Below are positions 16,190 through 25,741 of a stretch of DNA of 64,000 nt, in pieces. Position numbers and translations under genes: made by a program. Source of the stretch: SIG565 sp045594065. Its GTDB lineage: Bacteria > Bacillota > Clostridia > Oscillospirales > Acutalibacteraceae. The notes under the pieces are model-generated. The model was given only the letters and a program-made list of their open reading frames with translations, did no database searches and had not been told where the DNA came from. Location: contig JAZNXU010000014.1 of NCBI GenBank assembly GCA_045594065.1, forward strand, positions 28,290-92,289. Reading direction: 5' to 3'. The first letter of the stretch is position 1. The number at the start of each line of letters is the position of its first letter.

Positions 16190-17035
16190 TCAACAGATTT
16201 TTAACTGTGGAGAATCGGTATCGGACGCTTGCTGTATAGGTTGTTTTTCAATACGGATGCGATACTCTATATATTCCTTATTTTCACGCTTATTGCGGCT
16301 TGCCTTAATGCCTGCAGCAAGCATTGTATCAATAAGTCTATTAAGGCTGTTTGAAAAAATACGAACATCAGCAATACCGGATTTACGCGTAGGTTTTTTC
16401 TCCTCCTCTTTTGCGGGAGGATTTATTATGCTTTCTATATACTCCTCACACTCTTTTGCTGTCATATTTTCGGCAATAACGCGGTCAAGCACGGGCAAAC
16501 GGATTTCTTCCTCCTCAAGCCTTATAAGCGCCCTTGCGTGGCGCTCGGTAAGTCTTGAGGCGGTAATTCGGCGGCGCTCGTTTTCACTAAGCCTTAAAAT
16601 GCGAAGCTTGTTTGAGAGCGTTGATTGCGCAATACCGAGCCTCTCGGCAGCATCGGCATGGCTTATACCGTACTCGGTGATGAGTCGGTTTATGCCCTCT
16701 GCCTGCTCAAAAAGTGTTAGATCTGCTCGTTGCAGGTTTTCGATTATCGAATACGCGGCGGCTGTTTCAGCTCCAACATTACACACTATGCAGGGAACTT
16801 TTTTAAGCCCCGCCTTTTTAGCGGCTCTAAGCCTGCGTTCTCCCGCAATAAGCAGATAACCGTTATCCTGCTTGCGAACGGTTAACGGCTGTATTACTCC
16901 GTTATGGCGAATACTCTCACTTAGCTTGTACAGCTCGTACTCATCAAAATTCTTTCGCGGTTGACCTGCATTGGGGGCAATATCCTTTATATTAATGTTT
17001 ACAAGTCTTTTTTCCTGTTCCTTAAATAATGCCAT
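16190..17035 (-). CDS. noc: ParB-like nucleoid occlusion protein Noc
   Basis: 281 residues from the ATG at 17035, which has GGGAGG 8 bases upstream; an upstream extension in the same frame has no family resemblance. The ParB/Srx CTP-binding domain shows PNAGQPRKNF and GERRLRAAKKAG (GERR about 65-68), then ENLQRADL, and a helix-turn-helix (GISHADAAERLGIAQSTLSNKL) around 124-146. Noc is a CTPase clamp that spreads on DNA and keeps the division ring off the nucleoid. Placement after mnmE-mnmG-rsmG is the classical noc position, and a separate full parAB pair exists at 52.5 kb. It has its own promoter. Confidence 0.88.
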   Translation of the reverse strand: MALFKEQEKRLVNINIKDIAPNAGQPRKNFDEYELYKLSESIRHNGVIQPLTVRKQDNGYLLIAGERRLRAAKKAGLKKVPCIVCNVGAETAAAYSIIENLQRADLTLFEQAEGINRLITEYGISHADAAERLGIAQSTLSNKLRILRLSENERRRITASRLTERHARALIRLEEEEIRLPVLDRVIAENMTAKECEEYIESIINPPAKEEEKKPTRKSGIADVRIFSNSLNRLIDTMLAAGIKASRNKRENKEYIEYRIRIEKQPIQQASDTDSPQLKIC

Positions 17036-17058
17036 AGAGCTTGCCTCCCTGTGGTTAT

Positions 17059-17087
17059 ATGTTAGCATGTACCTGTCGCTTTTGCAA
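17059..17087 (-). promoter_or_regulatory. Sigma-A promoter of noc
   Basis: Minus strand TTGCAA, 17 bases, TAACAT preceded by TGC (extended -10), about 25 bases before the noc ATG. With the upstream terminator it can uncouple noc from the mnmE operon. Confidence 0.65.
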
Positions 17088-17121
17088 GAAAAAGCGTTCG
17101 CTAAAAACCGCCCTAAAAGCA

Positions 17122-17157
17122 CAAAAACAGCCCCTTTTAAAGAGGCTGTTTTGTTAT
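17122..17157 (-). terminator. Terminator overlapping the rsmG stop codon
   Basis: On the minus strand AAAACAGCC and GGCTGTTTT pair around a loop containing the rsmG stop (17137-17139), followed by a T-rich stretch. The last codons of rsmG form the 5' arm. Confidence 0.7.
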
Positions 17158-17853
17158 TTTGCCCGAGTTTCGGGGGTATTTTGGCGAAGTTTGCGATACT
17201 TTCTTTACTTTTATTATAGACCGCATACCACAATTTTGCAATTCTTCGCAAAACAGCGTTGGCTTTTCGCCGCCTAGCACTGCTATAGCCTTTTTCGATG
17301 CTTCGATTTCCTCAGCCGCGGCGGGTCCCTTTAGGCTTACGAATATTCCGCCCTTTTTAACATAAGGCAGACAGTATTCGCTAAGCACATTCAAGGGGGC
17401 TACCGCACGGGCGGTTGCAATATCGAACTGTTCGCGGTATTCGGGGCGCCTTGCGCCCTCCTCAGCACGCAAGTGAACAGCAACGGTATCGACAAGTCCT
17501 AATTTATCTATAACCTCATTTAAAAAGGTGATACGCTTATTCAGGCTGTCAAGCAAGGTTAGCCTTATATCTGGGCGAGCAATTTTCAGCACAACTCCGG
17601 GGAATCCTGCCCCTGTACCCACATCAATTACCGATGCATTTTCGGGCACATCTATACATTTAAAAAACAGCAAGCAATCGAGAAAATGCTTAAAAACAAC
17701 CTCATCAGGCTCGGTTATGGCGGTAAGATTCATTTTCTCATTCCATTCCACCAGCAAATTGCCGTACATGCTCAGTTGTTGTTGCTGTTTATCGCTAAGT
17801 GCAGCAAAATCTTTACAAAGCGGTAGAATTTTTTCTATTGGAAAACTTATCAT
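17137..17853 (-). CDS. rsmG: 16S rRNA (guanine527-N7)-methyltransferase RsmG (GidB)
   Basis: 238 residues, the usual size. The N-terminal NLTAITEPDEVVFKHFLDCL motif and the SAM-binding SVIDVGTGAGFPGVVLKI (about residues 74-91) are characteristic, followed by ATARAVAPL. It methylates N7 of G527 in the 530 loop of 16S rRNA; loss gives low-level streptomycin resistance in other species. Its ATG overlaps the mnmG stop by 4 bases, so the two are translationally coupled. The C-terminal tail (KVSQTSPKYPRNSGKITKQPL without a break) is slightly longer than typical and is read through a terminator stem. Confidence 0.95.
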   Translation of the reverse strand: MISFPIEKILPLCKDFAALSDKQQQQLSMYGNLLVEWNEKMNLTAITEPDEVVFKHFLDCLLFFKCIDVPENASVIDVGTGAGFPGVVLKIARPDIRLTLLDSLNKRITFLNEVIDKLGLVDTVAVHLRAEEGARRPEYREQFDIATARAVAPLNVLSEYCLPYVKKGGIFVSLKGPAAAEEIEASKKAIAVLGGEKPTLFCEELQNCGMRSIIKVKKVSQTSPKYPRNSGKITKQPL

Positions 17854-19730
17854 TTTGCATTCTCCCTCCGCTTTTTCTCAAGGTGAATAACCAGCACCGA
17901 AATATCTGCCGGACTAACCCCAGATATACGACTTGCCTGACCAATATTTTTAGGACATACCTTTTTCAGCTTTTCCACCGCCTCCAACCGCAATCCGTAG
18001 ACCTCATCATAGTTTAAATCGGCAGGGATAGTTTGCTTTTCAAGCCTTAACATTTCTTCAACCTGTGCCGCCTGACGGTTTATGTATCCCTCATATTTAA
18101 TCTCGGTTTCAACCTTTTCGGCAACGCTGTCCGGCAAGGTGGGGCGAGCCGTATCAAACGCCGCTAAATCGGCATATTTAAGCTGTGGGCGACGAATAAG
18201 CTCGTCCATTTTGCAGCCTGTTGTTATCGGTACGGTACCCTTGCTTTCGAATAGCTTTGAAAGCTCTGCAGAGGGCGCTAAGGTAGTAGCCCTCAGCCTT
18301 GCTATTTCCTTTTCCTTTAACTCCTTGTTGTTGCAAAACTTCTCCCAAGTTTTATCGTCGATTAACCCCAAGCCTCTGCCTATTGGCATAAGTCTTTCAT
18401 CGGCATTATCCTGACGGAGCAATAAACGGTATTCGCTTCGCGAGGTCATCATTCGGTAGGGGTCGGCACAGCCCTTGGTTACAAGGTCATCAATAAGTGT
18501 GCCTATGTAGCTCGACGCGCGTGAGAGCACTAAAGGCTCCCTACCGTCGATGCTCAGTGCCGCATTAACACCCGCAACAAAGCCTTGAACAGCCGCCTCC
18601 TCATAGCCCGATGAGCCATTAAACTGACCGGCGCCGTAAAGCCCCTTAAATTCCTTAAATTCAAGCGTGTAATCGAGCGATATCGGGTCGATACAATCGT
18701 ACTCTATAGCATAGGCGTTGCGTATCATTTTTACATTCTCAAGCCCAGGTATAGTGCGGTAAAACTCTATTTGCACTTCTTCTGGTAGCGAGGATGACAT
18801 ACCCTGAAGATACATTTCCTCAGTATCAGCACCACAGGGCTCAACAAAAAGCTGATGACGCGGCTTATCGGCAAAACGCACCACCTTATCCTCAATACTC
18901 GGGCAATATCGTGGACCTATGCCCTCAATATCTCCCGCATAAAGCGGAGAGCGGTGTAAATTTTTCATAATTACCGCTCGCGTTTCATCATTAGTATATG
19001 AAATATGGCACATTACGGTGTTTTCTTTGGGCTGCTCGGTTGAAAAGCTGAACGGAACTATTTTTTCGTCGCCCGCCTGCTGCTCCATTTTTGAAAAATC
19101 TATACTTGCACGGTCAACACGCGCGGGTGTGCCCGTTTTAAATCGGCGTAGCGGCAGACCCAGCTTTTTAAGAGATTCTGAAAGCATTACAGCGGGAAAC
19201 TGACCGTCCGGACCACTTGAATAATTTACTTCACCAACGAAAATTCTGCCGTCTAAAAATGTTCCCGTAGCTAGAATAACAGCGCGGCAATGGTGCTCAG
19301 CGCCGAGTCTTGTTTTAACTATCCAGCCGTTCTCACTCGGCACAATCTCGGTAACCTCAGCCTGCTTAACATCTAGGTTTTCCTGCTTTTCTACAATGTG
19401 CTTCATATATCCGCTGTAGGCGCGGCGATCTATTTGGGCGCGTAGGGAATGCACCGCAGGACCCTTGCCAAGATTGAGCATTCGTGACTGCAGCATATTG
19501 GCATCCGCCGCCTTACCCATTTCGCCGCCTAAAGCATCAAGCTCGCGAACGAGATGACCCTTTGCCGTGCCGCCTATCGACGGATTACAGGGCATATTGC
19601 CTATCCAATCGGCGCTGACGGTAAACATAACTGTGCTTTTTTTGAGTCTTGCGGCAGCAAGCGCCGCCTCAATACCTGCATGACCTGCACCTATAACGGC
19701 TATATCATAATTTTCAGCTTGATAACTCAT
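17850..19730 (-). CDS. mnmG: tRNA uridine-5-carboxymethylaminomethyl modification enzyme MnmG (GidA)
   Basis: 626 residues. The FAD-binding motif AVIGAGHAGIEAALAAARL lies at residues 11-29, followed by the conserved CNPSIGG and GKGPAVHSLRAQ. GAGQFNGSSGYEEAA and the C-terminal ARISGVSPADISVL helical domain are also present. With MnmE it installs the cmnm5 group at U34 of tRNAs reading split codon boxes, using FAD, methylene-THF and glycine. It lies 9 bases after mnmE with an unremarkable ribosome-binding site; no key residue appears to be missing. Confidence 0.97.
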   Translation of the reverse strand: MSYQAENYDIAVIGAGHAGIEAALAAARLKKSTVMFTVSADWIGNMPCNPSIGGTAKGHLVRELDALGGEMGKAADANMLQSRMLNLGKGPAVHSLRAQIDRRAYSGYMKHIVEKQENLDVKQAEVTEIVPSENGWIVKTRLGAEHHCRAVILATGTFLDGRIFVGEVNYSSGPDGQFPAVMLSESLKKLGLPLRRFKTGTPARVDRASIDFSKMEQQAGDEKIVPFSFSTEQPKENTVMCHISYTNDETRAVIMKNLHRSPLYAGDIEGIGPRYCPSIEDKVVRFADKPRHQLFVEPCGADTEEMYLQGMSSSLPEEVQIEFYRTIPGLENVKMIRNAYAIEYDCIDPISLDYTLEFKEFKGLYGAGQFNGSSGYEEAAVQGFVAGVNAALSIDGREPLVLSRASSYIGTLIDDLVTKGCADPYRMMTSRSEYRLLLRQDNADERLMPIGRGLGLIDDKTWEKFCNNKELKEKEIARLRATTLAPSAELSKLFESKGTVPITTGCKMDELIRRPQLKYADLAAFDTARPTLPDSVAEKVETEIKYEGYINRQAAQVEEMLRLEKQTIPADLNYDEVYGLRLEAVEKLKKVCPKNIGQASRISGVSPADISVLVIHLEKKRRENAK

Positions 19731-19739
19731 AATTCCCCT

Positions 19740-21101
19740 CTATTTTCCAACACAAAATCTTTCAAAGACCTCATCGGCAACGGTGTTTGTAACGCGTTCG
19801 CCCGTAAGGGTATATAGGCTTGCCAGCGCGTCATCAATCAGCACGCCAACGGCATCAATTGTAAGCCCCGAAACAAGGCTCTCGTATGCCTCGTCCACCG
19901 CTTTTTTCGCACGCATAGCGCAATCTCTTTGGCGTTCCGAGCCAAGCACCGCCGTATCGGCACTAATATTTGAAGCGCCCGTAATTTCGGCAATTTTTGC
20001 GGCTAGTTCCACCTCTCCAACACCGTTTTTAGCCGAAACCGTAACGGTAGGTAGGTCGCCGAAAGCACTTGCATCAAAATCCAAGGCAATATCACTTTTA
20101 TTAAGCACCGCAATGGTGTTTTTGTTTTTAATGCTTTCAATTAACTCGCGGTCGTCACCGTCAAGCGGACGCGAAAGGTCAAATACCGCCAAAACAAGCT
20201 GTGCGGTATTGCTTTTTTCCCGAGCTAAACGAATTCCAACATTCTCAACCTCATCTTCCGTTTTATGAATGCCCGCGGTATCACTCAGCCTCAGTGTTAT
20301 ATCTCCCACCATAACGGTATCCTCTATAATATCGCGGGTGGTGCCTGCAATTTCGGTAACAATTGAACGCTCGCGGCGGGAGAGCAGATTCATTAGCGTG
20401 CTTTTTCCTACATTCGGCTTACCCACAATAACGGTATCAACACCCTCGCGAAGCACTCTGCCACTATCGTAATCGAAAATCAGCTTTTGCAAATTATCCG
20501 AAACGGTTTTAAGCTTTAAAGCAAAGTTATCGGTATTAAGCTCAGGTATTTCCTCATCGGGATTATCGTTAAAAAATGCAACCGAAGCCGCCGTTTCCAA
20601 CAGCTTACCTTTAATTTCATTAATCTCACGGCTTACATTGCCCGAAAGTGCGGACATTGTCATTTTAAGCTCGCTGTCACTTTGTGCGGAGATTACACCC
20701 ATAACCGCCTCAGCCTGTGTAAGATCAAGCTTACCATTTAAGAAAGCGCGTTTTGTAAATTCACCAGGGGCTGCCGCCTCAGCGCCGTTTTCAAGCACAG
20801 CTCTTAGCACCTGCTTTACAACATATCTGCCGCCGTGAACGCTTAGTTCTACAACATCCTCTCCTGTATAGCTTTTAGGCGACACAAATTTAAGCGCAAC
20901 CGCATTATCTAACTTTTCATTATTATTTAAAACTTCGCCGTAAAGCGCAGAGTATCCGCCTATATCGGCTATTTTTTTGCCCGAAAATGCGCGGAAAACT
21001 TTATCTGCAACGGCTACGGCAGCATCGCCCGAAATTCTTATAACTCCAACCGAGGCTTCACCTAGCGGTGTAGCTATTGCGGCTATTGTGCGGTTTTTCA
21101 C
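19740..21101 (-). CDS. mnmE: tRNA modification GTPase MnmE (TrmE)
   Basis: 453 residues beginning with GTG after AGAGGTGATTTAA. An N-terminal folate-binding domain (TIAAIATPLGEASVGVIRISG; FTKRAFLNGKLDLTQAEAV split by helices) encloses a G domain: GKPNVGKSTLMNLL, GTTRDI, DTAG and NKSD. The protein ends in FCVGK, the C-terminal Cys-x-Gly-Lys essential for modification. It is the first gene of mnmE-mnmG-rsmG with its own promoter, divergent from the lipoprotein gene at 21257. Its role is K+-stimulated GTP hydrolysis driving U34 modification together with MnmG. Confidence 0.97.
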   Translation of the reverse strand: MKNRTIAAIATPLGEASVGVIRISGDAAVAVADKVFRAFSGKKIADIGGYSALYGEVLNNNEKLDNAVALKFVSPKSYTGEDVVELSVHGGRYVVKQVLRAVLENGAEAAAPGEFTKRAFLNGKLDLTQAEAVMGVISAQSDSELKMTMSALSGNVSREINEIKGKLLETAASVAFFNDNPDEEIPELNTDNFALKLKTVSDNLQKLIFDYDSGRVLREGVDTVIVGKPNVGKSTLMNLLSRRERSIVTEIAGTTRDIIEDTVMVGDITLRLSDTAGIHKTEDEVENVGIRLAREKSNTAQLVLAVFDLSRPLDGDDRELIESIKNKNTIAVLNKSDIALDFDASAFGDLPTVTVSAKNGVGEVELAAKIAEITGASNISADTAVLGSERQRDCAMRAKKAVDEAYESLVSGLTIDAVGVLIDDALASLYTLTGERVTNTVADEVFERFCVGK

Positions 21102-21122
21102 TTAAATCACCTCTAACAAGAT

Positions 21123-21151
21123 ATTTTACCATATATGCGACTGTTTTTCAA
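21123..21151 (-). promoter_or_regulatory. Sigma-A promoter of mnmE-mnmG-rsmG
   Basis: Minus strand TTGAAA, 17 bases, TAAAAT with TGG before it (extended -10), about 20 bases before the GTG start. Confidence 0.75.
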
Positions 21152-21206
21152 TTCAAAATAAATTTTAAATTTATTTACGGTTTCTCTTTATTTTTACTTT
21201 AAGTTA

Positions 21207-21215
21207 TGCTATAAT
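21207..21215 (+). promoter_or_regulatory. Extended -10 promoter of the lipoprotein/two-component genes
   Basis: TGC-TATAAT lies about 42 bases upstream of the GTG start; no convincing -35 is present, as is common for extended -10 promoters. Confidence 0.55.
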
Positions 21216-21256
21216 TTATTATGTATATTTATACTGTTAAAAGGGGTGATATTGCC

Positions 21257-22555
21257 GTGAAAAAATTATTGGCTGTTTTTTGCGCCGTTTGCATTGTTCT
21301 GAGCCTTTCTGGCTGCAGTATGCTTGACGGTAATATTGACACCTTGCTTGCTCCGCCCGCACCAACAGGCAAGCTTCGCGAGGTCCAGTTGGCGCTTGAG
21401 GCATCGGTAAGCGATAAAATAACCCTTAAATATCCAACAAGCGGCGATTATCGCTCGGCAATTGTACTCAAAGACCTTAACGGCGACGGCACCGAAGAGG
21501 CGCTCGCCCTTTATTCAACCACCCTCGATAACACCACCAATATGCATATAAACCTTATTGCCAATAACGGTGAAGAATGGGTTTCAGGAGGCGCAGCAAG
21601 CCTTGTTGCAACGGGAGTTGAAAAAATCGACTTTGCCGATATGAACGGTGACGGTGTTTTGGAAATACTTGTAGGCTGGAGCATTTACGGTACCGTTGAA
21701 AAAAGTCTTGGGGTATACTCGGTAACCGACGGTGGAATCACAAGCCGCATACTCGAAAGCTACACAAGCTACATTTACCGCGATTTTAACAACGACGATA
21801 CACCTGATATACTCACAATTTATCAGGACACCGCAAAATCCGTTTCAACTGCAAAGCTGCTTGACCTTACAGAGGACGGCACCGCCGTTTTAGGCACCTG
21901 CCCGCTCGACCCCGCGGTTACAGAATATCGCGAGCCGATAATTTTTGAGCTAAACGGCAAAATTGCCGTTTATTTAGACGGCACCAAGGGCACGGGTACT
22001 GTGACCGAAATGCTTATAATCGATTCGGGAATGACGAATCTTTCGTTCTCTGCCGATACCACAACCGCATTCGACACCTATCGCTCAGGCAATACCGCAA
22101 CAACCGATATTGACAGTGACGGAAACTATGATATTCCTATTTCTTTTTTACTTACCGAGTCAGCAACAGGCAACGCCGATAAAATTTATAAAACCAATTG
22201 GTACTGCTATAACGGTGAGGGAATTGTGCTGACGATGTCGGCTTTGATGAACTATCAGGACGGGTATTTTCTTGAAATTCCCGAAAAATGGGATTCCGGA
22301 GTAACCGTTACGAGCAACTCTGCCGAAAGACTCCGCACCGTTTTCCGCCTTGACAAGGAATCGGGCAACTCAGCCGAAGAACTGCTCAAAATTCAGGCAG
22401 TTCCCAAAGCGAACGGCACCGCATCCACCCATGCGGACAGCATCAAGATAGGTGAAAACGATAAATACACCTATTATGCAGTATTTGGCACCTACACAGG
22501 TGCTGAAGCGCTGAGCATTGACGAGTTAAAAGAACTATTTAAAATTATTTCTTAG
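21257..22555 (+). CDS. Putative lipoprotein with FG-GAP/VCBS-like repeats
   Basis: 432 residues from the GTG at 21257, chosen because AAGGGGTGAT lies just upstream and it starts a clean signal peptide. The signal ends in lipobox LSGC (Cys about 20). The mature part carries several Ca-binding-type loops: DLNGDG (about 73-78), DMNGDG (about 128-133), DFNNDDTPD (about 176-184) and DIDSDGNYD, spaced like blades of an FG-GAP/VCBS beta-propeller. A surface-exposed ligand-binding role is inferred. It ends 10 bases before a response regulator and probably shares its transcript, so it may feed the adjacent sensor kinase. No defined family name is claimed. Confidence 0.75.
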   Translation: MKKLLAVFCAVCIVLSLSGCSMLDGNIDTLLAPPAPTGKLREVQLALEASVSDKITLKYPTSGDYRSAIVLKDLNGDGTEEALALYSTTLDNTTNMHINLIANNGEEWVSGGAASLVATGVEKIDFADMNGDGVLEILVGWSIYGTVEKSLGVYSVTDGGITSRILESYTSYIYRDFNNDDTPDILTIYQDTAKSVSTAKLLDLTEDGTAVLGTCPLDPAVTEYREPIIFELNGKIAVYLDGTKGTGTVTEMLIIDSGMTNLSFSADTTTAFDTYRSGNTATTDIDSDGNYDIPISFLLTESATGNADKIYKTNWYCYNGEGIVLTMSALMNYQDGYFLEIPEKWDSGVTVTSNSAERLRTVFRLDKESGNSAEELLKIQAVPKANGTASTHADSIKIGENDKYTYYAVFGTYTGAEALSIDELKELFKIIS

Positions 22556-22565
22556 GAGTACTGAA

Positions 22566-23282
22566 ATGAAAAGAATACTCATTGTTGAAGATGAAGCCGC
22601 AATCAGAGAGTTTGAGGCAATAAATCTAAAGCGCGTGGGCTACGATACTGTCGAAGCAGGCTCGGGCGAAGAAGCGCTTGATATTTACGATAACGATGCC
22701 ATCGGCTTTGATATTGCGTTGCTCGATATTTCAATGCCTGGTATGGACGGCTTCCAGCTGTGCAAGGAGCTTCGCCGTCGCTCAGTAAACTTAGGTATTA
22801 TAATGCTTACCGCACGCACTCAGGAAATGGATAAAATCAGCGGACTTATGATTGGTGCAGACGACTATATAACCAAACCGTTTTCTCCGACAGAGCTACT
22901 CGCCCGTGTTGACTCTCTCTACCGCCGTGTTGAGATGCTGAGCTCAAAAGCGCCTGTTCAAAAGGTAACCGACGAGATAACTCTTGGCGACTTCACCCTT
23001 AATGTACGCCGTAGAACGCTCACAAAGCGCGGCAAAAACATTGAGCTTACACAAATTGAGTTTGAAATTATGGAATACTTTTTCACCAATCCCGATGTAG
23101 CTCTTGACCGCACCGATATTCTCAATCGCGTGTGGGGCGAGGCGTATTTCGGCGAAGAAAAGATAGTTGACGTTAATGTAAGACGACTTAGAATGAAAAT
23201 TGAGGATGAACCCTCAAGCCCGAAACATCTTATGACAGTTTGGGGTATGGGCTACAAGTGGATATCCGAGCCAACGGTTTAA
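22566..23282 (+). CDS. OmpR/PhoB-family response regulator
   Basis: 238 residues. The receiver domain has acidic pair D9/E10, phosphoacceptor D54 in ALLDIS, T in MLTA and K105 in TKPFSP. A winged-helix DNA-binding domain follows at about 135-235, with LTQIEFEIMEYF and the RRLRMKIE recognition region. It is 37 bases upstream of a histidine kinase and downstream of the beta-propeller lipoprotein. AGGAGTACTGAA precedes the ATG. Target genes are not evident, and orthology to a named regulator such as PhoP or WalR cannot be decided from the sequence alone. Confidence 0.95.
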   Translation: MKRILIVEDEAAIREFEAINLKRVGYDTVEAGSGEEALDIYDNDAIGFDIALLDISMPGMDGFQLCKELRRRSVNLGIIMLTARTQEMDKISGLMIGADDYITKPFSPTELLARVDSLYRRVEMLSSKAPVQKVTDEITLGDFTLNVRRRTLTKRGKNIELTQIEFEIMEYFFTNPDVALDRTDILNRVWGEAYFGEEKIVDVNVRRLRMKIEDEPSSPKHLMTVWGMGYKWISEPTV

Positions 23283-23319
23283 TCTACTGAAGCATATAAC
23301 CGCAAGAAAGGAGCAGACT

Positions 23320-24771
23320 ATGGAATTCGAACTTAAATTTAAAAGCATAGCATCGCAATGGTTTTTGCAGATGTTCTTGCTCGTAGCCGTTGTTGTTATA
23401 ATAGTTGAAATTATTGTTTGCTCATTTTTGCGCGCAATAAACATTGAAAATGTGCGCTCTCACGCTGCCGACTATGCACAGCAGTTCTCGGTGCTCGCAA
23501 CGGTGAATCCTGAAAACTTTTACACAGCTTCGAGAAACTATATAGAATCCTTCGAACACAAAGATACGGTTGAAATTGAGATAATAAACGCCGAAGGCAT
23601 CGCCTTTATTTCATCCTCAGGCTTCCTACCCGCAGCCTCAGATATGCCCGACTATCAGGCAGCGCTCAAATCCTCCTCCGGCTCTGCCTATGTTGAAACT
23701 TTCTCAGCCGACGGTGAGCCACTGCTTTGCGGCACCATTCTGCTTGCCGATTTAGGAAACGGCTCTAACGGTGCAGTAAGATGGAGGGTGTCCCTTGAGA
23801 ATGTAAACTCCTATTGCTTTAAGCTTTATATCATTATGATTGCGGTTGGAGCAGTGGTTGTCGGTTTTACCGCCCTTTCAGGCTATTACTTCATTAAATC
23901 AATTGTTCGCCCGATAAGACAGGTGAGCTCAATGGCTAAAAAAATTGCGGCAGGCAATTTTGATACCGACATTACCATTTCGGGCAACAACGAAATAGGC
24001 GAACTTTGCGACTCCATTAACTTCATGGCAAGCGAGCTGAAATCTGCCGATACAATGAAAAATGATTTTATTTCCTCGGTTTCGCACGAGCTCCGCACCC
24101 CTTTAACCGCCATTCGCGGCTGGGGTGAAACGGCAAAAATGTCTATCGGCACCGATGAGGAAATTGTTACAAAAGGACTTGATGTTGTGCTTAAAGAGTC
24201 TGAGCGACTCTCAAGCCTTGTTGAAGAGTTGCTTGATTTCTCGCGTATGCAAAACGGTAAGCTTTCTTTAAATATGCGCACCTTTTCGCTCTCAGAAGTG
24301 CTCGGAGAGGTGGCTGATATTTACACCGAGCTTGCTCATCAGCAAAAAATCACACTGCAATTCCCTATTCCCCGCGAAGATTCAGTTATTTTCGGTGACC
24401 GTGACCGCATAAAGCAGGTATTTATTAATGTTATTGATAATGCCGTGAAGTATACCGAAGCCGGTGGTCAGGTACTGATTGAGCAGTACGAGGAGGATGG
24501 CGTTGCACGCATTACGGTTAAGGATACGGGTGTGGGCATTCCCGCACAGGATATTGACCGTGTTAAGGAAAAATTCTTCAAATCAAACAAAACGGTACGC
24601 GGCTCGGGAATTGGCCTTGCCGTTGCCGATGAAATAATTAAACAGCACAAGGGCTTGCTGTTCCTTGAGAGCACAGAGGGTGTGGGCACCACCGTCACAA
24701 TGGCTCTGCCTGTGTATGAAGAGCCCGAGGCTTCGGAGCAAACCGAAGACACCACTGAGAAAGGCGTTTAA
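23320..24771 (+). CDS. Membrane sensor histidine kinase with HAMP domain
   Basis: 483 residues. One TM segment at about 14-35 and another at about 168-192 enclose an extracytoplasmic sensor of about 130 residues. Then come HAMP (about 190-245), the H-box SVSHELRTPL with phospho-His at about 256, the N-box FINVIDNAVKY and the G boxes DTGVGIP and GSGIGLAV. It phosphorylates the response regulator encoded just upstream. The sensor domain has no obvious known fold. The C-terminus extends into an acidic Glu/Thr-rich tail. The next gene begins one base after its stop. Confidence 0.95.
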   Translation: MEFELKFKSIASQWFLQMFLLVAVVVIIVEIIVCSFLRAINIENVRSHAADYAQQFSVLATVNPENFYTASRNYIESFEHKDTVEIEIINAEGIAFISSSGFLPAASDMPDYQAALKSSSGSAYVETFSADGEPLLCGTILLADLGNGSNGAVRWRVSLENVNSYCFKLYIIMIAVGAVVVGFTALSGYYFIKSIVRPIRQVSSMAKKIAAGNFDTDITISGNNEIGELCDSINFMASELKSADTMKNDFISSVSHELRTPLTAIRGWGETAKMSIGTDEEIVTKGLDVVLKESERLSSLVEELLDFSRMQNGKLSLNMRTFSLSEVLGEVADIYTELAHQQKITLQFPIPREDSVIFGDRDRIKQVFINVIDNAVKYTEAGGQVLIEQYEEDGVARITVKDTGVGIPAQDIDRVKEKFFKSNKTVRGSGIGLAVADEIIKQHKGLLFLESTEGVGTTVTMALPVYEEPEASEQTEDTTEKGV

Positions 24772-24772
24772 T

Positions 24773-25741
24773 ATGGCAAAACAGAAATACACTTCAATAG
24801 GCGGTCAAGCGCTAATTGAGGGGATTATGATGAGAGGTCCGGAAAAGACCGCAATGGCGGTGCGGCGTTCGGACGGTGAAATAGAAGTCCGCTATCTGGA
24901 ATTCACATCAATTACCAAAAAGCATAAATTTTTAGGAATTCCCGTATTGCGCGGCGTTGCAAACTATATTCAGTCTATGGTGCAGGGCTATAAATCACTT
25001 ATGCTTTCGGCTGAAATTTCGGGCTTTGCCGAAGAAGAGGACGAAAAGCCGACAAGCGGCACGATGGCTGTTATTATGACAATAGCCTCGGTGCTCGCAA
25101 TAATTCTTTCGGTATTTTTATTTATGTATCTGCCCGCCCTTATTTTTGACGGAATTAATTACTTAGCCGGTGGCACAATCACCACGCTTGCAAGCCTTTT
25201 TGAGGGAATGCTTAGACTTGTAATTTTGGTGTGCTATATGTTCGCCGTTTCCAAAATGCCCGACATAAAGCGCGTATTTATGTATCACGGCGCCGAGCAC
25301 AAGACCATTTTCTGCTTCGAGGCAGGAAAGGAACTGACAGTAGAAAATGCCAAAAATCAGAAAAGGCTTCACCCGCGTTGCGGCACCTCTTTTCTGATAC
25401 TTATGATACTTGTAAGCATACTTATATCATCGGTTATCTCTATAGTTTTCCCCGTACTTCGCACTGTTAGAATTGTGTGGGTACTTATCAAAATATTAAT
25501 GATTCCGCTTATTTGCGGGCTCGGTTATGAGCTTATTAAAATATGTGGCAGATATGATAATATTGTAACCCGCATTATTTCAGCCCCCGGTATGTGGCTG
25601 CAGAAAATAACAACACAAGAGCCCGAGGAGGATATGCTTGAAATCGCTATTACCGCCCTTAAAGCAGTTCTTCCGGCGGAAGATACTTTAGAGTGTGTTC
25701 CCTGCTGCGGTCAGGTTGAGTGTAATAAAGAAAATGAATAA
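24773..25741 (+). CDS. DUF1385 membrane protein (YqhQ-like)
   Basis: 322 residues from the ATG at 24773; a longer frame upstream lies wholly within the kinase gene and is rejected. It begins with the family hallmark IGGQALIEGIMMRGPEK and has about five hydrophobic segments. Central motifs YHGAEHKTIFCFE and HPRCGTSFL contain conserved His and Cys. The family is widespread in Firmicutes and often sits beside prfA/prmC, as here; the biochemical function is unknown. It overlaps prmC by 8 bases. Confidence 0.9.
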   Translation: MAKQKYTSIGGQALIEGIMMRGPEKTAMAVRRSDGEIEVRYLEFTSITKKHKFLGIPVLRGVANYIQSMVQGYKSLMLSAEISGFAEEEDEKPTSGTMAVIMTIASVLAIILSVFLFMYLPALIFDGINYLAGGTITTLASLFEGMLRLVILVCYMFAVSKMPDIKRVFMYHGAEHKTIFCFEAGKELTVENAKNQKRLHPRCGTSFLILMILVSILISSVISIVFPVLRTVRIVWVLIKILMIPLICGLGYELIKICGRYDNIVTRIISAPGMWLQKITTQEPEEDMLEIAITALKAVLPAEDTLECVPCCGQVECNKENE

